From Bacteroidia bacterium (GTDB taxonomy: Bacteria; Bacteroidota; Bacteroidia; J057; JADKCL01): a DNA stretch of 64,000 nucleotides. Positions 17,384 to 26,202 of this stretch are shown here, in pieces (position 1 is the stretch's first letter; every line of letters begins with the position of its first letter). The DNA is taken from positions 868,001 through 932,000 of the forward strand of contig JACJYV010000003.1 of assembly GCA_020635905.1 (NCBI GenBank). Direction: 5' to 3'. The notes below the pieces were generated by a model. That model had not been told where the DNA came from. It was given only the letters and a program-made list of their open reading frames with translations, and ran no database searches. A program made the position numbers and the translations under genes.

Positions 17384-18100
17384 ATGAAAAACCTCTTCCT
17401 CCTCCTGCTCGTTTTATGCGGCAATCAGGCTTTTTCCCAACATCTGGAAAGAACCTGCCTGGAAGGCGACTGCCAAAATGGATTTGGCATTTGCAGGGTC
17501 ATGCATGATGGGGTAGAAACTATTTTATACCAGGGTAATTTCAGGAATAACCAATTTCAGGGTTACGGAGAAGCAAAATACGACGACGGTACCTACAAAG
17601 GGAACTGGGTAAACGGCAAGCGGGAAGGAAGCGGAAAATTTTACAGCAACCAGGGAAATTTAGCTTATGACGGGGAGTGGAAGAACGACCGGTCGGTCGG
17701 GAACTTCGTTCCCTTTCTGATCTTCGAACCGTATTTTGAAAAATGTTATGTTGAAACCCGGCCATTCACAGCCTGGGGGCAGGCTGGGCAGGTTACCCGC
17801 AGGTTTTGCGCCAAGCTGAATCCGGATTTATCCTTTCGGGGCAGCATTCGATCTGAATGGATCATGGCTGACTCATCCCGCAGCATAACCTATGAGATTT
17901 CTGGAGTTATTGATCCCAAATCTCTCTCCCTGACCCTGGAACAGATAACCGCGGTAAATCCGCCCGCCCTGCCGGCTGGTTTGCGATGGAGGGACTATAA
18001 AGGACCTTCCAACCTCAAATTGAAAAGAGAACCTTTGTATTACGTCCTCACGGGCGTCAATGAAGACGGTTCCCTCGCCAACTGGAGGACAGAGGATTGA
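17384..18100 (+). CDS. Secreted MORN-repeat protein
   Basis: A 238-residue protein with signal peptide residues 1-19 (LFLLLLVLCGNQAFSQ). Residues 45-105 hold three MORN-like repeats: YQGNFRNNQFQGYGEAKYDD, YKGNWVNGKREGSGKFY and YDGEWKNDRSVG. The remaining 130 residues have no motif I recognise. MORN repeats form beta-hairpin stacks that often bind membranes or other proteins; here the location is periplasmic or outer membrane. It is 78 bp downstream of the GH57-like gene on the same strand; a link is possible but not shown. Confidence 0.75.
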   Translation: MKNLFLLLLVLCGNQAFSQHLERTCLEGDCQNGFGICRVMHDGVETILYQGNFRNNQFQGYGEAKYDDGTYKGNWVNGKREGSGKFYSNQGNLAYDGEWKNDRSVGNFVPFLIFEPYFEKCYVETRPFTAWGQAGQVTRRFCAKLNPDLSFRGSIRSEWIMADSSRSITYEISGVIDPKSLSLTLEQITAVNPPALPAGLRWRDYKGPSNLKLKREPLYYVLTGVNEDGSLANWRTED

Positions 18101-18115
18101 TACATAAGTCCTGGC

Positions 18116-19438
18116 TTATCTTCCCAGGGGCGAATAGCAAACGTTTTTGCGCCCCGTGATGTAGTAACGCTGGGTAAACCTCTTGCCTGACTTAGATTTG
18201 GCGGTCACCTCCACGGTGTAGGAAGGACTCAGGCCAAAAAGGTACTTTTTGTCCAGCAGGTGAGCGGGGTACCCCATCTTGTCGCCGCCGGCAAAAATGC
18301 CCTGCACATAGCCAATGCTTTCCTCCACCAGATTGCCATTGGCGTCCAGTACCCGGTAATTTACCTCGGCCATTTCCTCGGGGCGGCCCTCTCCCATCCA
18401 GACCAGGCTCAATTCGGCCCCGTCTGTGTTCATGTTGAGGATGGTATTTTTGTAATGGTAGGGAATCACCTTCAGAGACCAGCCCCGGGGGTTCCAGACA
18501 TTGTCCTGACCACCCAGGCTGCGGGCAAATTTGATGGACCTGATCAGGAGCAATTCAATGCAATAAATCTTGTGGTAATCGTAGCTGATCCAGCCATATC
18601 CGTTTTCCCCCCAGTCGGTGTCCCAGGAATTTTTGATCAAAAACCCCTGGTTGTTATAGCCCACGATGGACACGGCGTGTCCTTCGTTGTGGCTGTAAAT
18701 GCGTTTGGTGTACTGGGTGTCCACCCGGCCCTCGGCGATATCCAGCGCCAGATTGGGATTCAGGAGGCTGGCCACAGCGTAGGAACTGATTTTTCCATTC
18801 TGCTTTACTTCCAGAAAATCGGCGGGATGGAGCATTTTGGAAATGGTGGGCGATTTGTCGAACCAGTACTGCCCCGAAATGGCGTAGCCAACGGGAATGG
18901 ATTTAACGCCCTGATCCAGTTGCTGTTTGATCCAGGCCACGTCGCGGGCTGCCATGCCTTTTCTCAGGGTATAGTAATTATTATCGAGCTTGAAGGTATA
19001 ATCCTGGAAATTGAGAAGATCGAGCAGGCTGCTCCCAACATCGGCTTTCATGGCCTCAAATTTGGAAGCGTCTTTGGTCCAGACGGGGGCTTTCGGGTCG
19101 TAAGGCGATTCTGATTCGGCTATCGTGCCATTATTTTGCAGAATGTCCACATAGAAGGAAAGGGGGGCTCCCTCGTCGTACTCGGCCATTTCCTCGTAGT
19201 GATTGAGCTTGGCCATGGCATAAATGTACTGCTCGCTCAGGTCGCTGGGTACGCCCGTAAAAACTTCCATGGCGCCCACCACGGCAAAGGCCGTGCAGGT
19301 GCCCCGTCCCTCCTGGTTGCGGATGGGTGACTGGTACTCACGGTAGTCCACCTGCGGTGGACTTTGGGCAAAAAGTAAGGACACATTTAGGCACCCCAAC
19401 AGGAAGGCGGCGAAAAGAAGTTGGATTTTGGTTTTCAT
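18116..19438 (-). CDS. Secreted C1-family (papain-like) cysteine peptidase
   Basis: A 440-residue protein with signal peptide residues 1-25 (LLFAAFLLGCLNVSLLFAQ). The papain order is clear: catalytic Cys48 in NQEGRGTCTAFAVVGAME (with the oxyanion Gln42), catalytic His in EGHAVSIVGYNNQG (about 255) and catalytic Asn in LIKNSWDTDWGENGYGWIS (about 270). There is little or no prodomain, as Cys48 is close to the mature N-terminus. A beta-rich C-terminal domain of about 130 residues follows (LSLVWMGEGRPEE, SYTVEVTAKSKSGKR). No T9SS sorting domain is evident. Convergent with the MORN gene, the two stops being 15 bp apart. Probably degrades extracellular or periplasmic protein. Confidence 0.85.
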   Translation of the reverse strand: MKTKIQLLFAAFLLGCLNVSLLFAQSPPQVDYREYQSPIRNQEGRGTCTAFAVVGAMEVFTGVPSDLSEQYIYAMAKLNHYEEMAEYDEGAPLSFYVDILQNNGTIAESESPYDPKAPVWTKDASKFEAMKADVGSSLLDLLNFQDYTFKLDNNYYTLRKGMAARDVAWIKQQLDQGVKSIPVGYAISGQYWFDKSPTISKMLHPADFLEVKQNGKISSYAVASLLNPNLALDIAEGRVDTQYTKRIYSHNEGHAVSIVGYNNQGFLIKNSWDTDWGENGYGWISYDYHKIYCIELLLIRSIKFARSLGGQDNVWNPRGWSLKVIPYHYKNTILNMNTDGAELSLVWMGEGRPEEMAEVNYRVLDANGNLVEESIGYVQGIFAGGDKMGYPAHLLDKKYLFGLSPSYTVEVTAKSKSGKRFTQRYYITGRKNVCYSPLGR

Positions 19439-19540
19439 GTGGTGGCAATGGGTTTGATTGGAAGATTGAAAATAATCAAATTCAGTAAGAAAGAATGAAA
19501 AAAGGTAACAAAGTAATCAGGCATTCAGTCGCGTAAGGGA

Positions 19541-19655
19541 TACGGAAGGCCGCCCCGAGCCCGCTTTTGCGAGGGGTGGGTGCGCAGCACGGTAGCGAAC
19601 GCGGACCCTGAAGGAGCCCGACCCTCCGAAGATTTCGGAGGGATACGCCCAAAAA
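19541..19655 (-). repeat. Dispersed GC-rich repeat, diverged copy
   Basis: Read on the minus strand, the core at 19650-19591 (GGGCGTATCCCTCCG, then GGAGGGTCGGGCT and a TCAGGG arm) follows the same plan as the copies at 22193 and 42536: GGGCG, TCCC, a hairpin, CGGGCT, then a second G-rich arm. A run of T before GGGCG is also shared. It lies directly behind the stop of the membrane protein gene at 19664, in that gene's orientation. Confidence 0.55.
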
Positions 19656-19663
19656 ATCCCCCT

Positions 19664-20347
19664 TCAACGAAGGCAGGAATCCAGGATCCCCAGTCCAAAG
19701 ATCCAGGCAAATATGCCCCCCACGATCCACCCGATTTTGTCGTCCACAAAGGCTTTTTGCTCTGCTTGGCCGTCTGCAATGGCTTTGAAGAATTTGAATT
19801 TGTAAAACACCTCCAGCCCAAAAGCCACGCCAAAATTTGCCAGGCTCCACAGGGCGTAGTGCCTGGCAAAGGGAATCCAGCCCAGCACAAAGCCGCTGAT
19901 ACTCAGGGCAAAAATGCCCAGCACAATGAGCCCGGTGAATACCCCCAGATTTTTGAAAAGGGAGACCTGCGGGTCGGAGGAGGCCAGCATGACCGCCACC
20001 ATGGCCACCATCATGCTCACCATTTCGAGCAGGGCCTGGTCGGCCAGGTAGCTCACGGCGGTGCCGCCGTCGAGCAGGGTGCGTGAAGCCAGCAACAGGA
20101 TGGAAATCAGGGGCAGGAACCCGGCTTTGTCCGTTTTCTCCGCTGGCGAAGCCAGCGGCAGATGGATCAGCCAGTGCAAAATCATGACCAGCCAGCCCCC
20201 CAGAATGAGCAACCATTTTCCCGGGGCATCCGCCCACACCAGCCCGATCCCGGCCAGAAATGGCAGGGCCGCCAGGTAGCCAAACTCCACCCAGGCGATC
20301 AGCCGCAGCAAAAAAGGTGGCGTCCAGGCAGGCGTGGTGTAGCTCAT
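19664..20347 (-). CDS. Polytopic membrane protein of unknown function
   Basis: The start at 20347 (MSYTTPAWTPPFLLRL) is preferred over one 15 codons upstream that would run into the divergent promoter region. The 227-residue protein has about six or seven hydrophobic segments (FGYLAALPFLAGIGLVW, WLLILGGWLVMILHWLI, ISILLLASRTLL, LLEMVSMMVAMVAVML, NLGVFTGLIVLGIFALSISG, IGWIVGGIFAWIFGLGIL). No catalytic motif recognised. It is divergent from the PhoD-like gene with 76 bp between starts. Function unknown. Confidence 0.65.
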   Translation of the reverse strand: MSYTTPAWTPPFLLRLIAWVEFGYLAALPFLAGIGLVWADAPGKWLLILGGWLVMILHWLIHLPLASPAEKTDKAGFLPLISILLLASRTLLDGGTAVSYLADQALLEMVSMMVAMVAVMLASSDPQVSLFKNLGVFTGLIVLGIFALSISGFVLGWIPFARHYALWSLANFGVAFGLEVFYKFKFFKAIADGQAEQKAFVDDKIGWIVGGIFAWIFGLGILDSCLR

Positions 20348-20423
20348 GAGGGGAAGATATGAACTTTGGGTCAATTGTGGGTCCTCTCCCACCCTTTCAA
20401 AAAAAAATCGCTAATTTATTGCT

Positions 20424-22181
20424 GTGAAAAATCCAATCCTGCTGATCCTGCTCGCCTTTTTCGGCCAAGTGACGGCCTTTGCCCAGATTCTGCCCGCCAA
20501 TATGCATGCCGACACGGCCCACGCTCCCTTCTGGGAAGGGGTAGCCTCGGGCGATCCCCTGCCCGACCGGGTCATCCTCTGGACCCATTTCAGGGCCGAT
20601 TCCTTTGCAGCTCCCCCCGAAACCCTCTCCTGGCAGGTATCCGTCCAGGCCAGTTTTGCCAGCCTGGCCGCCAGCGGCACGGTGGTCACAGATTCTTCCC
20701 TCGACTGGACAGCCAAGGTCGATGCAGCCGGGCTCAGTTCGGGCCAGCCGTACTTTTACCGTTTCCAGGACAGCCAGGGAAATTATTCAGCCGTCGGCCA
20801 AACCAAAACCGCCTCCACGGCCAATCTTACCTCCTTCAAAGCGGCGGTCATGTCCTGCTCTGCTCTCTTTTCGGGCTTTTTCAATGGCTACGCCCGGGTG
20901 GCAGAGCGGGATTCCCTCGACCTGGTCATTCACCTGGGTGATTTCATCTACAACTCCATAGACCCCGACGAGGAAGTGCGGGTGCCCTCTCCCCGCCCCG
21001 ACGATCCTGAGACCCTGCGCGAATGGCGCGACCGCCACGCCCTTTATCATCTCGATCCCGATTTTCGGGCCGCCATGCAGCGCCATCCTTTTACCATCAT
21101 CTGGGACAACCACGACATTGCTTCCGACCCCGACACCGTGCCCATGAAAGCCTTTTATGAGTGGACACCCACCCGCCTGGCCGATACCCTGGTGCCCCGC
21201 CGCATTTACCGTAAGTTTTCATTTGGCAACCTTGTGGACCTCTTCATGACCGACGGCTCCATCATGTGGCGCGACCTCGACACCCTGCCCAATGGCGACC
21301 CCAGCACCCTGGGCAACGACCAGAAGGCCTGGCTTTTGGCCGGATTGGCCGCATCCACCGCCAAATGGCGGCTCATTGGTACCGAGCGGCAGTTTGCCCG
21401 CTGGGGTACCCAGACCTTTCAGGCCATATTTCCCACCCCGGGCGGCGTATTCTCAGAAAGCACCTGGGATGGCTATGTCGCCGAACGCACGGAAATCCTC
21501 GATTTTCTCGCCGCCAACCACATCGACAACGTCATGTTGCTCTCGGGCGATTCCCACGTATCTGTGGCCGCCGACCTTACCCGGGCTCCCAATCCCGACA
21601 ATTACGATGCCCAGACGGGCGACGGTGCCCTGGGGGTTGAATTCCTGCCCACCAGCATCAGCCGGGGCAATTTCGACGAGGCGGGCGTGCCCGGCTTCCT
21701 GATCAGCGCCATCGAGGCCGCCAGCAAGTCTGAAAATCCCTGGCAGCGCTACCTTGAGCTCACCAGCCACGGCTACGGCACCCTCGACATCGACACCGCC
21801 AAAATCACGGCCCGTTTCTGGTATTCAGACATCCTGAACCAGGCCACCAGCGAAACCATGGCCAAAGAAATGTACTTTGTGGATGGCGAAAATCACTGGC
21901 ACCGCGGCTCTCTGGCTTCAATAGTACCTGATTTGCAGCCCCGTTTCAGCCTCTTCCCCAATCCGGGCCATGAAAAGATCACCCTCGAACTGGAAAATTT
22001 TCCCGCACGTCCCCTCCATCTTGAGCTGCAATCCCTGCTGGGCCAGACCCTTTACCAGGCCGAATATCCTGCGGGCACCTTCAAAACAGCACTCAACCTG
22101 CCCCCTCTGGCTCCGGGAACCTATCTGCTCAAAATCCGTTGCGGCATCCTGCTCAAAACTGCCAAACTGGTTCGTGAATAA
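20424..22181 (+). CDS. PhoD-like metallophosphatase with T9SS type A sorting domain
   Basis: The start is GTG at 20424, giving signal peptide PILLILLAFFGQVTAFAQ at the N-terminus. The 585-residue protein has a PhoD_N-like domain (WEGVASGDPLPDRVILWTHF, about 35-54) and a PhoD catalytic domain with metal-binding HLGDFIYN (about 170), IWDNHDIAS (about 228) and LLSGDSHVSVAADL (about 372). The final 75 residues are a T9SS type A sorting domain (FSLFPNPGHEKITLEL ... APGTYLLKIRCG). PhoD enzymes are secreted phosphodiesterases/alkaline phosphatases using Ca/Fe; this one should release phosphate outside the cell. It is followed directly by a dispersed GC-rich repeat. Confidence 0.88.
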   Translation: MKNPILLILLAFFGQVTAFAQILPANMHADTAHAPFWEGVASGDPLPDRVILWTHFRADSFAAPPETLSWQVSVQASFASLAASGTVVTDSSLDWTAKVDAAGLSSGQPYFYRFQDSQGNYSAVGQTKTASTANLTSFKAAVMSCSALFSGFFNGYARVAERDSLDLVIHLGDFIYNSIDPDEEVRVPSPRPDDPETLREWRDRHALYHLDPDFRAAMQRHPFTIIWDNHDIASDPDTVPMKAFYEWTPTRLADTLVPRRIYRKFSFGNLVDLFMTDGSIMWRDLDTLPNGDPSTLGNDQKAWLLAGLAASTAKWRLIGTERQFARWGTQTFQAIFPTPGGVFSESTWDGYVAERTEILDFLAANHIDNVMLLSGDSHVSVAADLTRAPNPDNYDAQTGDGALGVEFLPTSISRGNFDEAGVPGFLISAIEAASKSENPWQRYLELTSHGYGTLDIDTAKITARFWYSDILNQATSETMAKEMYFVDGENHWHRGSLASIVPDLQPRFSLFPNPGHEKITLELENFPARPLHLELQSLLGQTLYQAEYPAGTFKTALNLPPLAPGTYLLKIRCGILLKTAKLVRE

Positions 22182-22192
22182 GGGGATTTGGG

Positions 22193-22297
22193 GGGCGATC
22201 CCTGCTTACCGCTGGGCCGGGCTGTTCCAGGGGTTCCGTACCGAAATAGTTCGGTACCGCCCTCCAAAGTGTCGGGCGCCCTTCCCATCCCTATCGC
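22193..22297 (+). repeat. Dispersed GC-rich repeat, copy A
   Basis: 105 bp from GGGCGATCCC to CCATCCCTATCGC. It aligns without gaps with 42536-42640; I count 8 mismatches (about 92% identity). Inside it, GTTCCGTACCG and CGGTACCGCC can pair around AAATAGTT. It begins 12 bp after the stop of the PhoD-like gene. The rest of the 280-bp gap holds another palindrome (CCAGGTGGGCCATGGCCCACCTG, from 22317) and a promoter. Confidence 0.85.
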
Positions 22298-22408
22298 CTT
22301 CAGGGCTTGGGCCAGCCAGGTGGGCCATGGCCCACCTGTAAAAACGTTTTAGAAACAACCCGGTCGTTTCCCTGCGGGTGGTCCTCCCAAAAGCTTGCAG
22401 CCTGATGC

Positions 22409-22439
22409 TTGAAGCTTGCAGCTTAAAACACTATCTTCG
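22409..22439 (+). promoter_or_regulatory. Bacteroidota-type promoter for the SDR/GH114-like pair
   Basis: TTG at 22409-22411, 20-bp spacer, TATCTTCG at 22432-22439. This fits TTG-N20-TAnnTTTG with one mismatch in the -7 box and lies 20 bp before the start codon. Confidence 0.5.
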
Positions 22440-22459
22440 CAGCAAATTATTCGACCGCA

Positions 22460-23332
22460 ATGAAAGGAAAAAATGTAGTGGTAACGGGCGGCAACGCCGG
22501 CATTGGATTCGAAACGGCCAAAGCCATGCTCGAAAAAGGCGCCAATGTCATCATTGTCTGCCGCTCCAAAGACAAAGGCCAGGAGGCTGTATCCCGCCTC
22601 AAACAGCTTACTGCCAGCGACAAAATAGATTTTGTGACCTGCCAGTTGGGCGAACAGAAAGACATCAAACGGGCGGCCCTGGAAATCAGCGCCAAAATGC
22701 CCGTCCTCGACGTGCTGGTCAATAATGCAGGCACCTGGCTCTCTGACCGCACCCTCACTCCTGAGGGAGTGGAAATGCAGCTGGCGGTCAACCACCTGGG
22801 TTATTTTCTCATGACCCACTGGCTCCTGCCCAACCTGCAACGGGCCGAAGAGCCCCGCGTAGTCTGCGTTGGCTCAGATTCTCACCTGCGCAACCCCGTG
22901 CACTGGGACGACCTGACCATGGAAAAAGGTTATCATGGCCTCAAAAGCTACGCCCAGAGCAAAGCGGCCAACGTCATGTTTGCCTACTACTTTGACCGCA
23001 ACCAGCCTTTTGAGAAAAAAATTGCCATCAATTGCCTGCAACCCGGCCTCGTGCACACCGACATTGGCCTGAAAACCACCAATCCCCTGCACAAGCTGGC
23101 CTGGCGGGTGCGTCGCACCTTCTGGAAGAGCAAAACCCCGGCCGAAGGCGCGGATACCTCCATCTATCTGGCCTCCAGCCCCGAAGTCAAAGGCCAGAGC
23201 GGCAAATACTGGGACCTGCGCAAACCCAAACCCTCCAGCCCCGAAACCATGGTGGAGTCCAATCAGGATATCATGTGGCAATATTCCATGGAAAAATGTA
23301 GTTTAAAAGATTACTGGCACCCGGAAATCTGA
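22460..23332 (+). CDS. Short-chain dehydrogenase/reductase (retinol-dehydrogenase-like)
   Basis: A 290-residue classical SDR. The cofactor motif TGGNAGIG is at residues 9-16, NNAG at about 89-92, and the active-site segment at about 155-163 is HGLKSYAQSKAANVMF, with Tyr and Lys in the YxxxK spacing. The sequence after it (CLQPGLVHTDIG) is the usual PG loop. Basic residues after the first strand (CRSKDKG) suggest NADP(H) preference. Length and pattern match retinol dehydrogenase/WW-oxidoreductase-like members, whose bacterial substrates are mostly unknown. The downstream lipoprotein starts 3 bp after its stop, so the two are probably co-transcribed. Confidence 0.85.
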   Translation: MKGKNVVVTGGNAGIGFETAKAMLEKGANVIIVCRSKDKGQEAVSRLKQLTASDKIDFVTCQLGEQKDIKRAALEISAKMPVLDVLVNNAGTWLSDRTLTPEGVEMQLAVNHLGYFLMTHWLLPNLQRAEEPRVVCVGSDSHLRNPVHWDDLTMEKGYHGLKSYAQSKAANVMFAYYFDRNQPFEKKIAINCLQPGLVHTDIGLKTTNPLHKLAWRVRRTFWKSKTPAEGADTSIYLASSPEVKGQSGKYWDLRKPKPSSPETMVESNQDIMWQYSMEKCSLKDYWHPEI

Positions 23333-23335
23333 TCC

Positions 23336-24301
23336 ATGAAAAAAATCCTCGCATTTGCCCTCGTCCTTGCCCTGTTTTCTTCCTGCCGCAAAACAGACCC
23401 CAATGCCCCGGACGATTACAAACAGGCCATGCGGGATTTTGTGGAATCCATTTCCGTTTACACCAAAAATCAGGATCCCAATTTCCTCATCATCCCCCAA
23501 AACGGGCAGGAACTGGTTACCACGGACGGCACGGAAACGGGTTCCCCCGAAATGGATTATCTGCAGGCCATTGACGGAGTAGGTCGGGAGGATTTGTTTT
23601 ACGGCTACAATAGCGACGACCAGGCCACTCCCATCGCCGACCGTACCTATATGATGGCCTTTCTCGACGTTTGCGAAGCAAACTCAGTGGAAGTACTCAC
23701 CACAGATTATACCTTCACCTCGTCCAAAATGGACGATTCTTATGCCCAAAATGAAGCCAAAGGCTACATTTCGTTTGCCGCACCCGACCGCGAACTGCGG
23801 TCGATTCCCGGCTATCCGCTCACTCCCTACAACGTCAATTCCAACGACATCACCAACCTGAGCGAGGCCAAAAACTTCCTGTATCTGCTCAATCCTGAGA
23901 ATTACGCCAGCAAAAGTGATTTCATCAGTGCAGTTTCCCAGACCAATTACGACCTGGTCATCATGGATTATTTTTTCAATGAGGAGGAATTCTCGGCCAA
24001 TGAAATCAGCCAGCTGAAAACCAAAAAAGATGGCGGTCAGCGTCTGGTGATCAGCTATATGAGCATTGGGGAGGCGGAAAATTACCGCTATTACTGGCAA
24101 AGCGACTGGAATAAGCACCAGCCCGACTGGCTGGACCGCGAAAATCCAAAGTGGAAAGGAAACTACAAGGTCTGGTACTGGGATCCCGAATGGCAGGCCA
24201 TTATCACTGGAAATACAAATTCGTACGTGCAAAAAATCCTGGATGCAGGCTTTGACGGGGTTTATCTGGATATCATTGACGCTTTTGAATACTACGAATA
24301 A
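23336..24301 (+). CDS. GH114-like / TM1410-type lipoprotein
   Basis: A 321-residue lipoprotein: signal sequence ending LFSSC with lipid-bearing Cys17. The C-terminal half has the endo-alpha-1,4-polygalactosaminidase (GH114) plan: LVIMDYFFNEEEFS, LVISYMSIGEAENYRYYW, WYWDPEWQ and DAGFDGVYLDIIDAFEYYE, where the acidic residues at strand ends (the Asp of MDYFF, the Glu of SIGEAE and the YLDIID pair) form the likely active site of a TIM barrel. The protein stops soon after the YLDIID strand, earlier than many family members. The stop codon TAA abuts the first MITE-like repeat, so the native C-terminus may have been cut or shifted by its insertion. Expected at the outer or inner membrane surface, acting on a galactosamine-containing polymer. 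Confidence 0.75.
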   Translation: MKKILAFALVLALFSSCRKTDPNAPDDYKQAMRDFVESISVYTKNQDPNFLIIPQNGQELVTTDGTETGSPEMDYLQAIDGVGREDLFYGYNSDDQATPIADRTYMMAFLDVCEANSVEVLTTDYTFTSSKMDDSYAQNEAKGYISFAAPDRELRSIPGYPLTPYNVNSNDITNLSEAKNFLYLLNPENYASKSDFISAVSQTNYDLVIMDYFFNEEEFSANEISQLKTKKDGGQRLVISYMSIGEAENYRYYWQSDWNKHQPDWLDRENPKWKGNYKVWYWDPEWQAIITGNTNSYVQKILDAGFDGVYLDIIDAFEYYE

Positions 24302-24880
24302 GGGAACCTCTAAAAACTTCGAATCTCTGCGTTGGACTTGTTTCGGAAATGCTCATTTACGGGAGTAAACTGCGCTTTCCTCAACTGCGTCCGCCTTGAT
24401 CTTCTTTGTTTTTAGAGGTTCCCCGATTCTGAGAGTGGCTGCGAAAACTTCCTGTCTCTGCCTTAGACTTGTTTCGGAAATGCTCATTTACGGGAGTAAA
24501 CTGCGCTTTCCTCAACTGCGTCCGCCTTGATCTTCTTTGTTTTTAGAGGTCCCCCGATTCTGATGAGTGCCTGCGAAAACTTCCTGTCTCTTCGTTGGAC
24601 TTGTTTCGAAAATGCTCATTTACGGGAGTAAACTGCGCTTTCCCCAACTGCGTCCGCCTTGATCTTCTTTGTTTTTAGAGGTCCCCCGATTCTGATGAGT
24701 GCCTGCGAAAACTTCCTGTCTCTTCGTTGGACTTGTTTCGGAAATGCTCATTTACAGGAGTAAACTGCGCTTTCCTCAACTGCGTCCGCCTTGATCTTCT
24801 TTGTTTTTAGAGGTTCCCCGATTCTGATGAGTGGCTGCGAAAACTTCGAATCTCTGCGTTGGACCTGGCTCAATATCCAA
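24302..24880 (+). repeat. Tandem MITE-like repeat array (four units plus a partial fifth)
   Basis: The first unit (24302-24423, 122 bp) is bounded by perfect 16-bp inverted repeats, GGGAACCTCTAAAAAC and GTTTTTAGAGGTTCCC. The phrase CTTGTTTCGGAAATGCTC recurs at 24337, 24468, 24600 (one mismatch) and 24732, so the period is 131-132 bp. Later units keep the right-hand end but have GAGTGGCTGCGAAAACTTC in place of the left terminal repeat. A partial fifth unit starts near 24828. No coding potential. It looks like a non-autonomous terminal-inverted-repeat element that has been tandemly amplified. Confidence 0.85.
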
Positions 24881-24909
24881 TTGGCAAATAACAATTATCA
24901 ATTAACAAG

Positions 24910-26194
24910 CAATACTCTGGACAGTTTTTCAGACAGTCGTGATTTAAACTGTAAAAAAGTAGGTGCCACGCTCAAGCCAAAAATGACGAGCATGGCACCA
25001 TGCATATTATCACTTCAATAGTAGTGAGTGGGCTCCAGTTGAGCAAACCTCAAAGAGATTTTCTTCTGACATTTTTTTCCACGCTTTTCATTATTCGTGG
25101 AAAAGCTACCATCGCCAACCTTGCCCGGCACAGCGGCCTTTCGGAACGGACTTTCCGGCGCAACTACCGTAAGGTATGGGGTTTCAACCGCCTCAACGCC
25201 TTGTTGCTCGACCTTCTGTCCCCTGGAGAATGTATCGCGGCCATAGATGCCACCACTATCCCGAAAGCCGGGCGCAAGACCTTTGGGGTGGGCTGGTTTT
25301 GGAGTGGATCCCGCAACAGCATGATCAAAGGGCTGGAGGTGTCCTGCATTGCAATCGTTTCGATGCACTTGCGGACGGCTTTCGCCTTGTCGGCCCGACA
25401 AACGCCCGCCGCCACCCGCAAACTTTCGAGGATAGACCATTACCTCAAGCAGGTTCAGGCATGCAAAAGACAGTTGCGCAAACGGGTGAAATACCTTGTT
25501 GGTGACGGGTTTTACAGCAAGAAGGAGTTCATAGACGGCGTGGTCGGGATCGGGATCGACTTCATCGGCAGGCTCAGGCAGGATTCCAATATGCGCTACA
25601 TCTACAAGGGCCCACATGAGAAGCGGCCAGGCGCAAGGAGGAAGTACAGCGGGAAATTCATGGGAATACACAAGCGTAGGTTCAGAAAGGTCAGCGAGAT
25701 TGACGAACAAACCCACCTGTACAGTTGCCTCATGTACCACGTAGGCTTCAAGCGCAGTTTGCTGGTCGTGGCATTGCTCAATACCCGGACACAGAAGTAC
25801 CTCCTGCTTTTCAGCACAGACACCCAAGCATGTCCCGAAAAAGTTCTGGAGTATTATTCGACCAGGTTTCAGATCGAATTCCTTTTCCGCGACGCCAAGC
25901 AGCACACAGGCTTGGAAGATTGCCAGTCACGCGACAAGCAGGCACTCGATTTCCATTTCAATGCCAGCCTGACCGCAGTCAACATCGCAAAGTTAGAGAT
26001 CCTCAGCAAGCACGCCGACCAAAAGCAAGGCCCCATTTCAATATCCGATTTCAAGACTGCCCTGTTCAACCGATTCTGGCTCAACCGAATTATTTCAAAG
26101 TTGGATTTGCAACCAGACATCGTAATAAATCACCCCAACTATCAGAGCTTATTAGAATTCGGGGTCATCGCGTCGTAAATTGTCCGGAGTATTG
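24910..26194 (+). mobile_element. IS4-family insertion sequence with inverted repeats and 6-bp target duplication
   Basis: 18-bp terminal inverted repeats: CAATACTCTGGACAGTTT at 24910-24927, and the complement of CAATACTCCGGACAATTT at 26177-26194 (two mismatches). The direct repeat AACAAG is present immediately outside both ends (24904-24909 and 26195-26200), as left by transposition. Total 1285 bp with a single transposase gene. The element sits inside the repeat array: repeat-derived sequence resumes at 26203. The intact reading frame and matched ends suggest a recent insertion. Confidence 0.92.
25000..26178 (+). CDS. IS4-family transposase
   Basis: A 392-residue DDE transposase. An N-terminal helix-turn-helix-like region (ANLARHSGLSERTFRRNYRK, about 39-58) precedes the catalytic core. 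Asp83 is in CIAAIDATTIPKAG, Asp169 in YLVGDGFYSKK, and Glu293 lies in YSTRFQIEFLFRDAK, an exact match to the IS4 signature Y-x2-R-x3-E-x6-K (Tyr286, Arg289, Glu293, Lys300). All catalytic residues are present and the frame is open, so the enzyme is probably active. The stop codon overlaps the inner edge of the right inverted repeat. Confidence 0.95.
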   Translation: MHIITSIVVSGLQLSKPQRDFLLTFFSTLFIIRGKATIANLARHSGLSERTFRRNYRKVWGFNRLNALLLDLLSPGECIAAIDATTIPKAGRKTFGVGWFWSGSRNSMIKGLEVSCIAIVSMHLRTAFALSARQTPAATRKLSRIDHYLKQVQACKRQLRKRVKYLVGDGFYSKKEFIDGVVGIGIDFIGRLRQDSNMRYIYKGPHEKRPGARRKYSGKFMGIHKRRFRKVSEIDEQTHLYSCLMYHVGFKRSLLVVALLNTRTQKYLLLFSTDTQACPEKVLEYYSTRFQIEFLFRDAKQHTGLEDCQSRDKQALDFHFNASLTAVNIAKLEILSKHADQKQGPISISDFKTALFNRFWLNRIISKLDLQPDIVINHPNYQSLLEFGVIAS

Positions 26195-26202
26195 AACAAG
26201 CT

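Noticed and set aside
24302..24880. Possible CRISPR array
   Set aside because: The period is constant at 131-132 bp and the whole unit is conserved, with no variable spacers and no cas genes.
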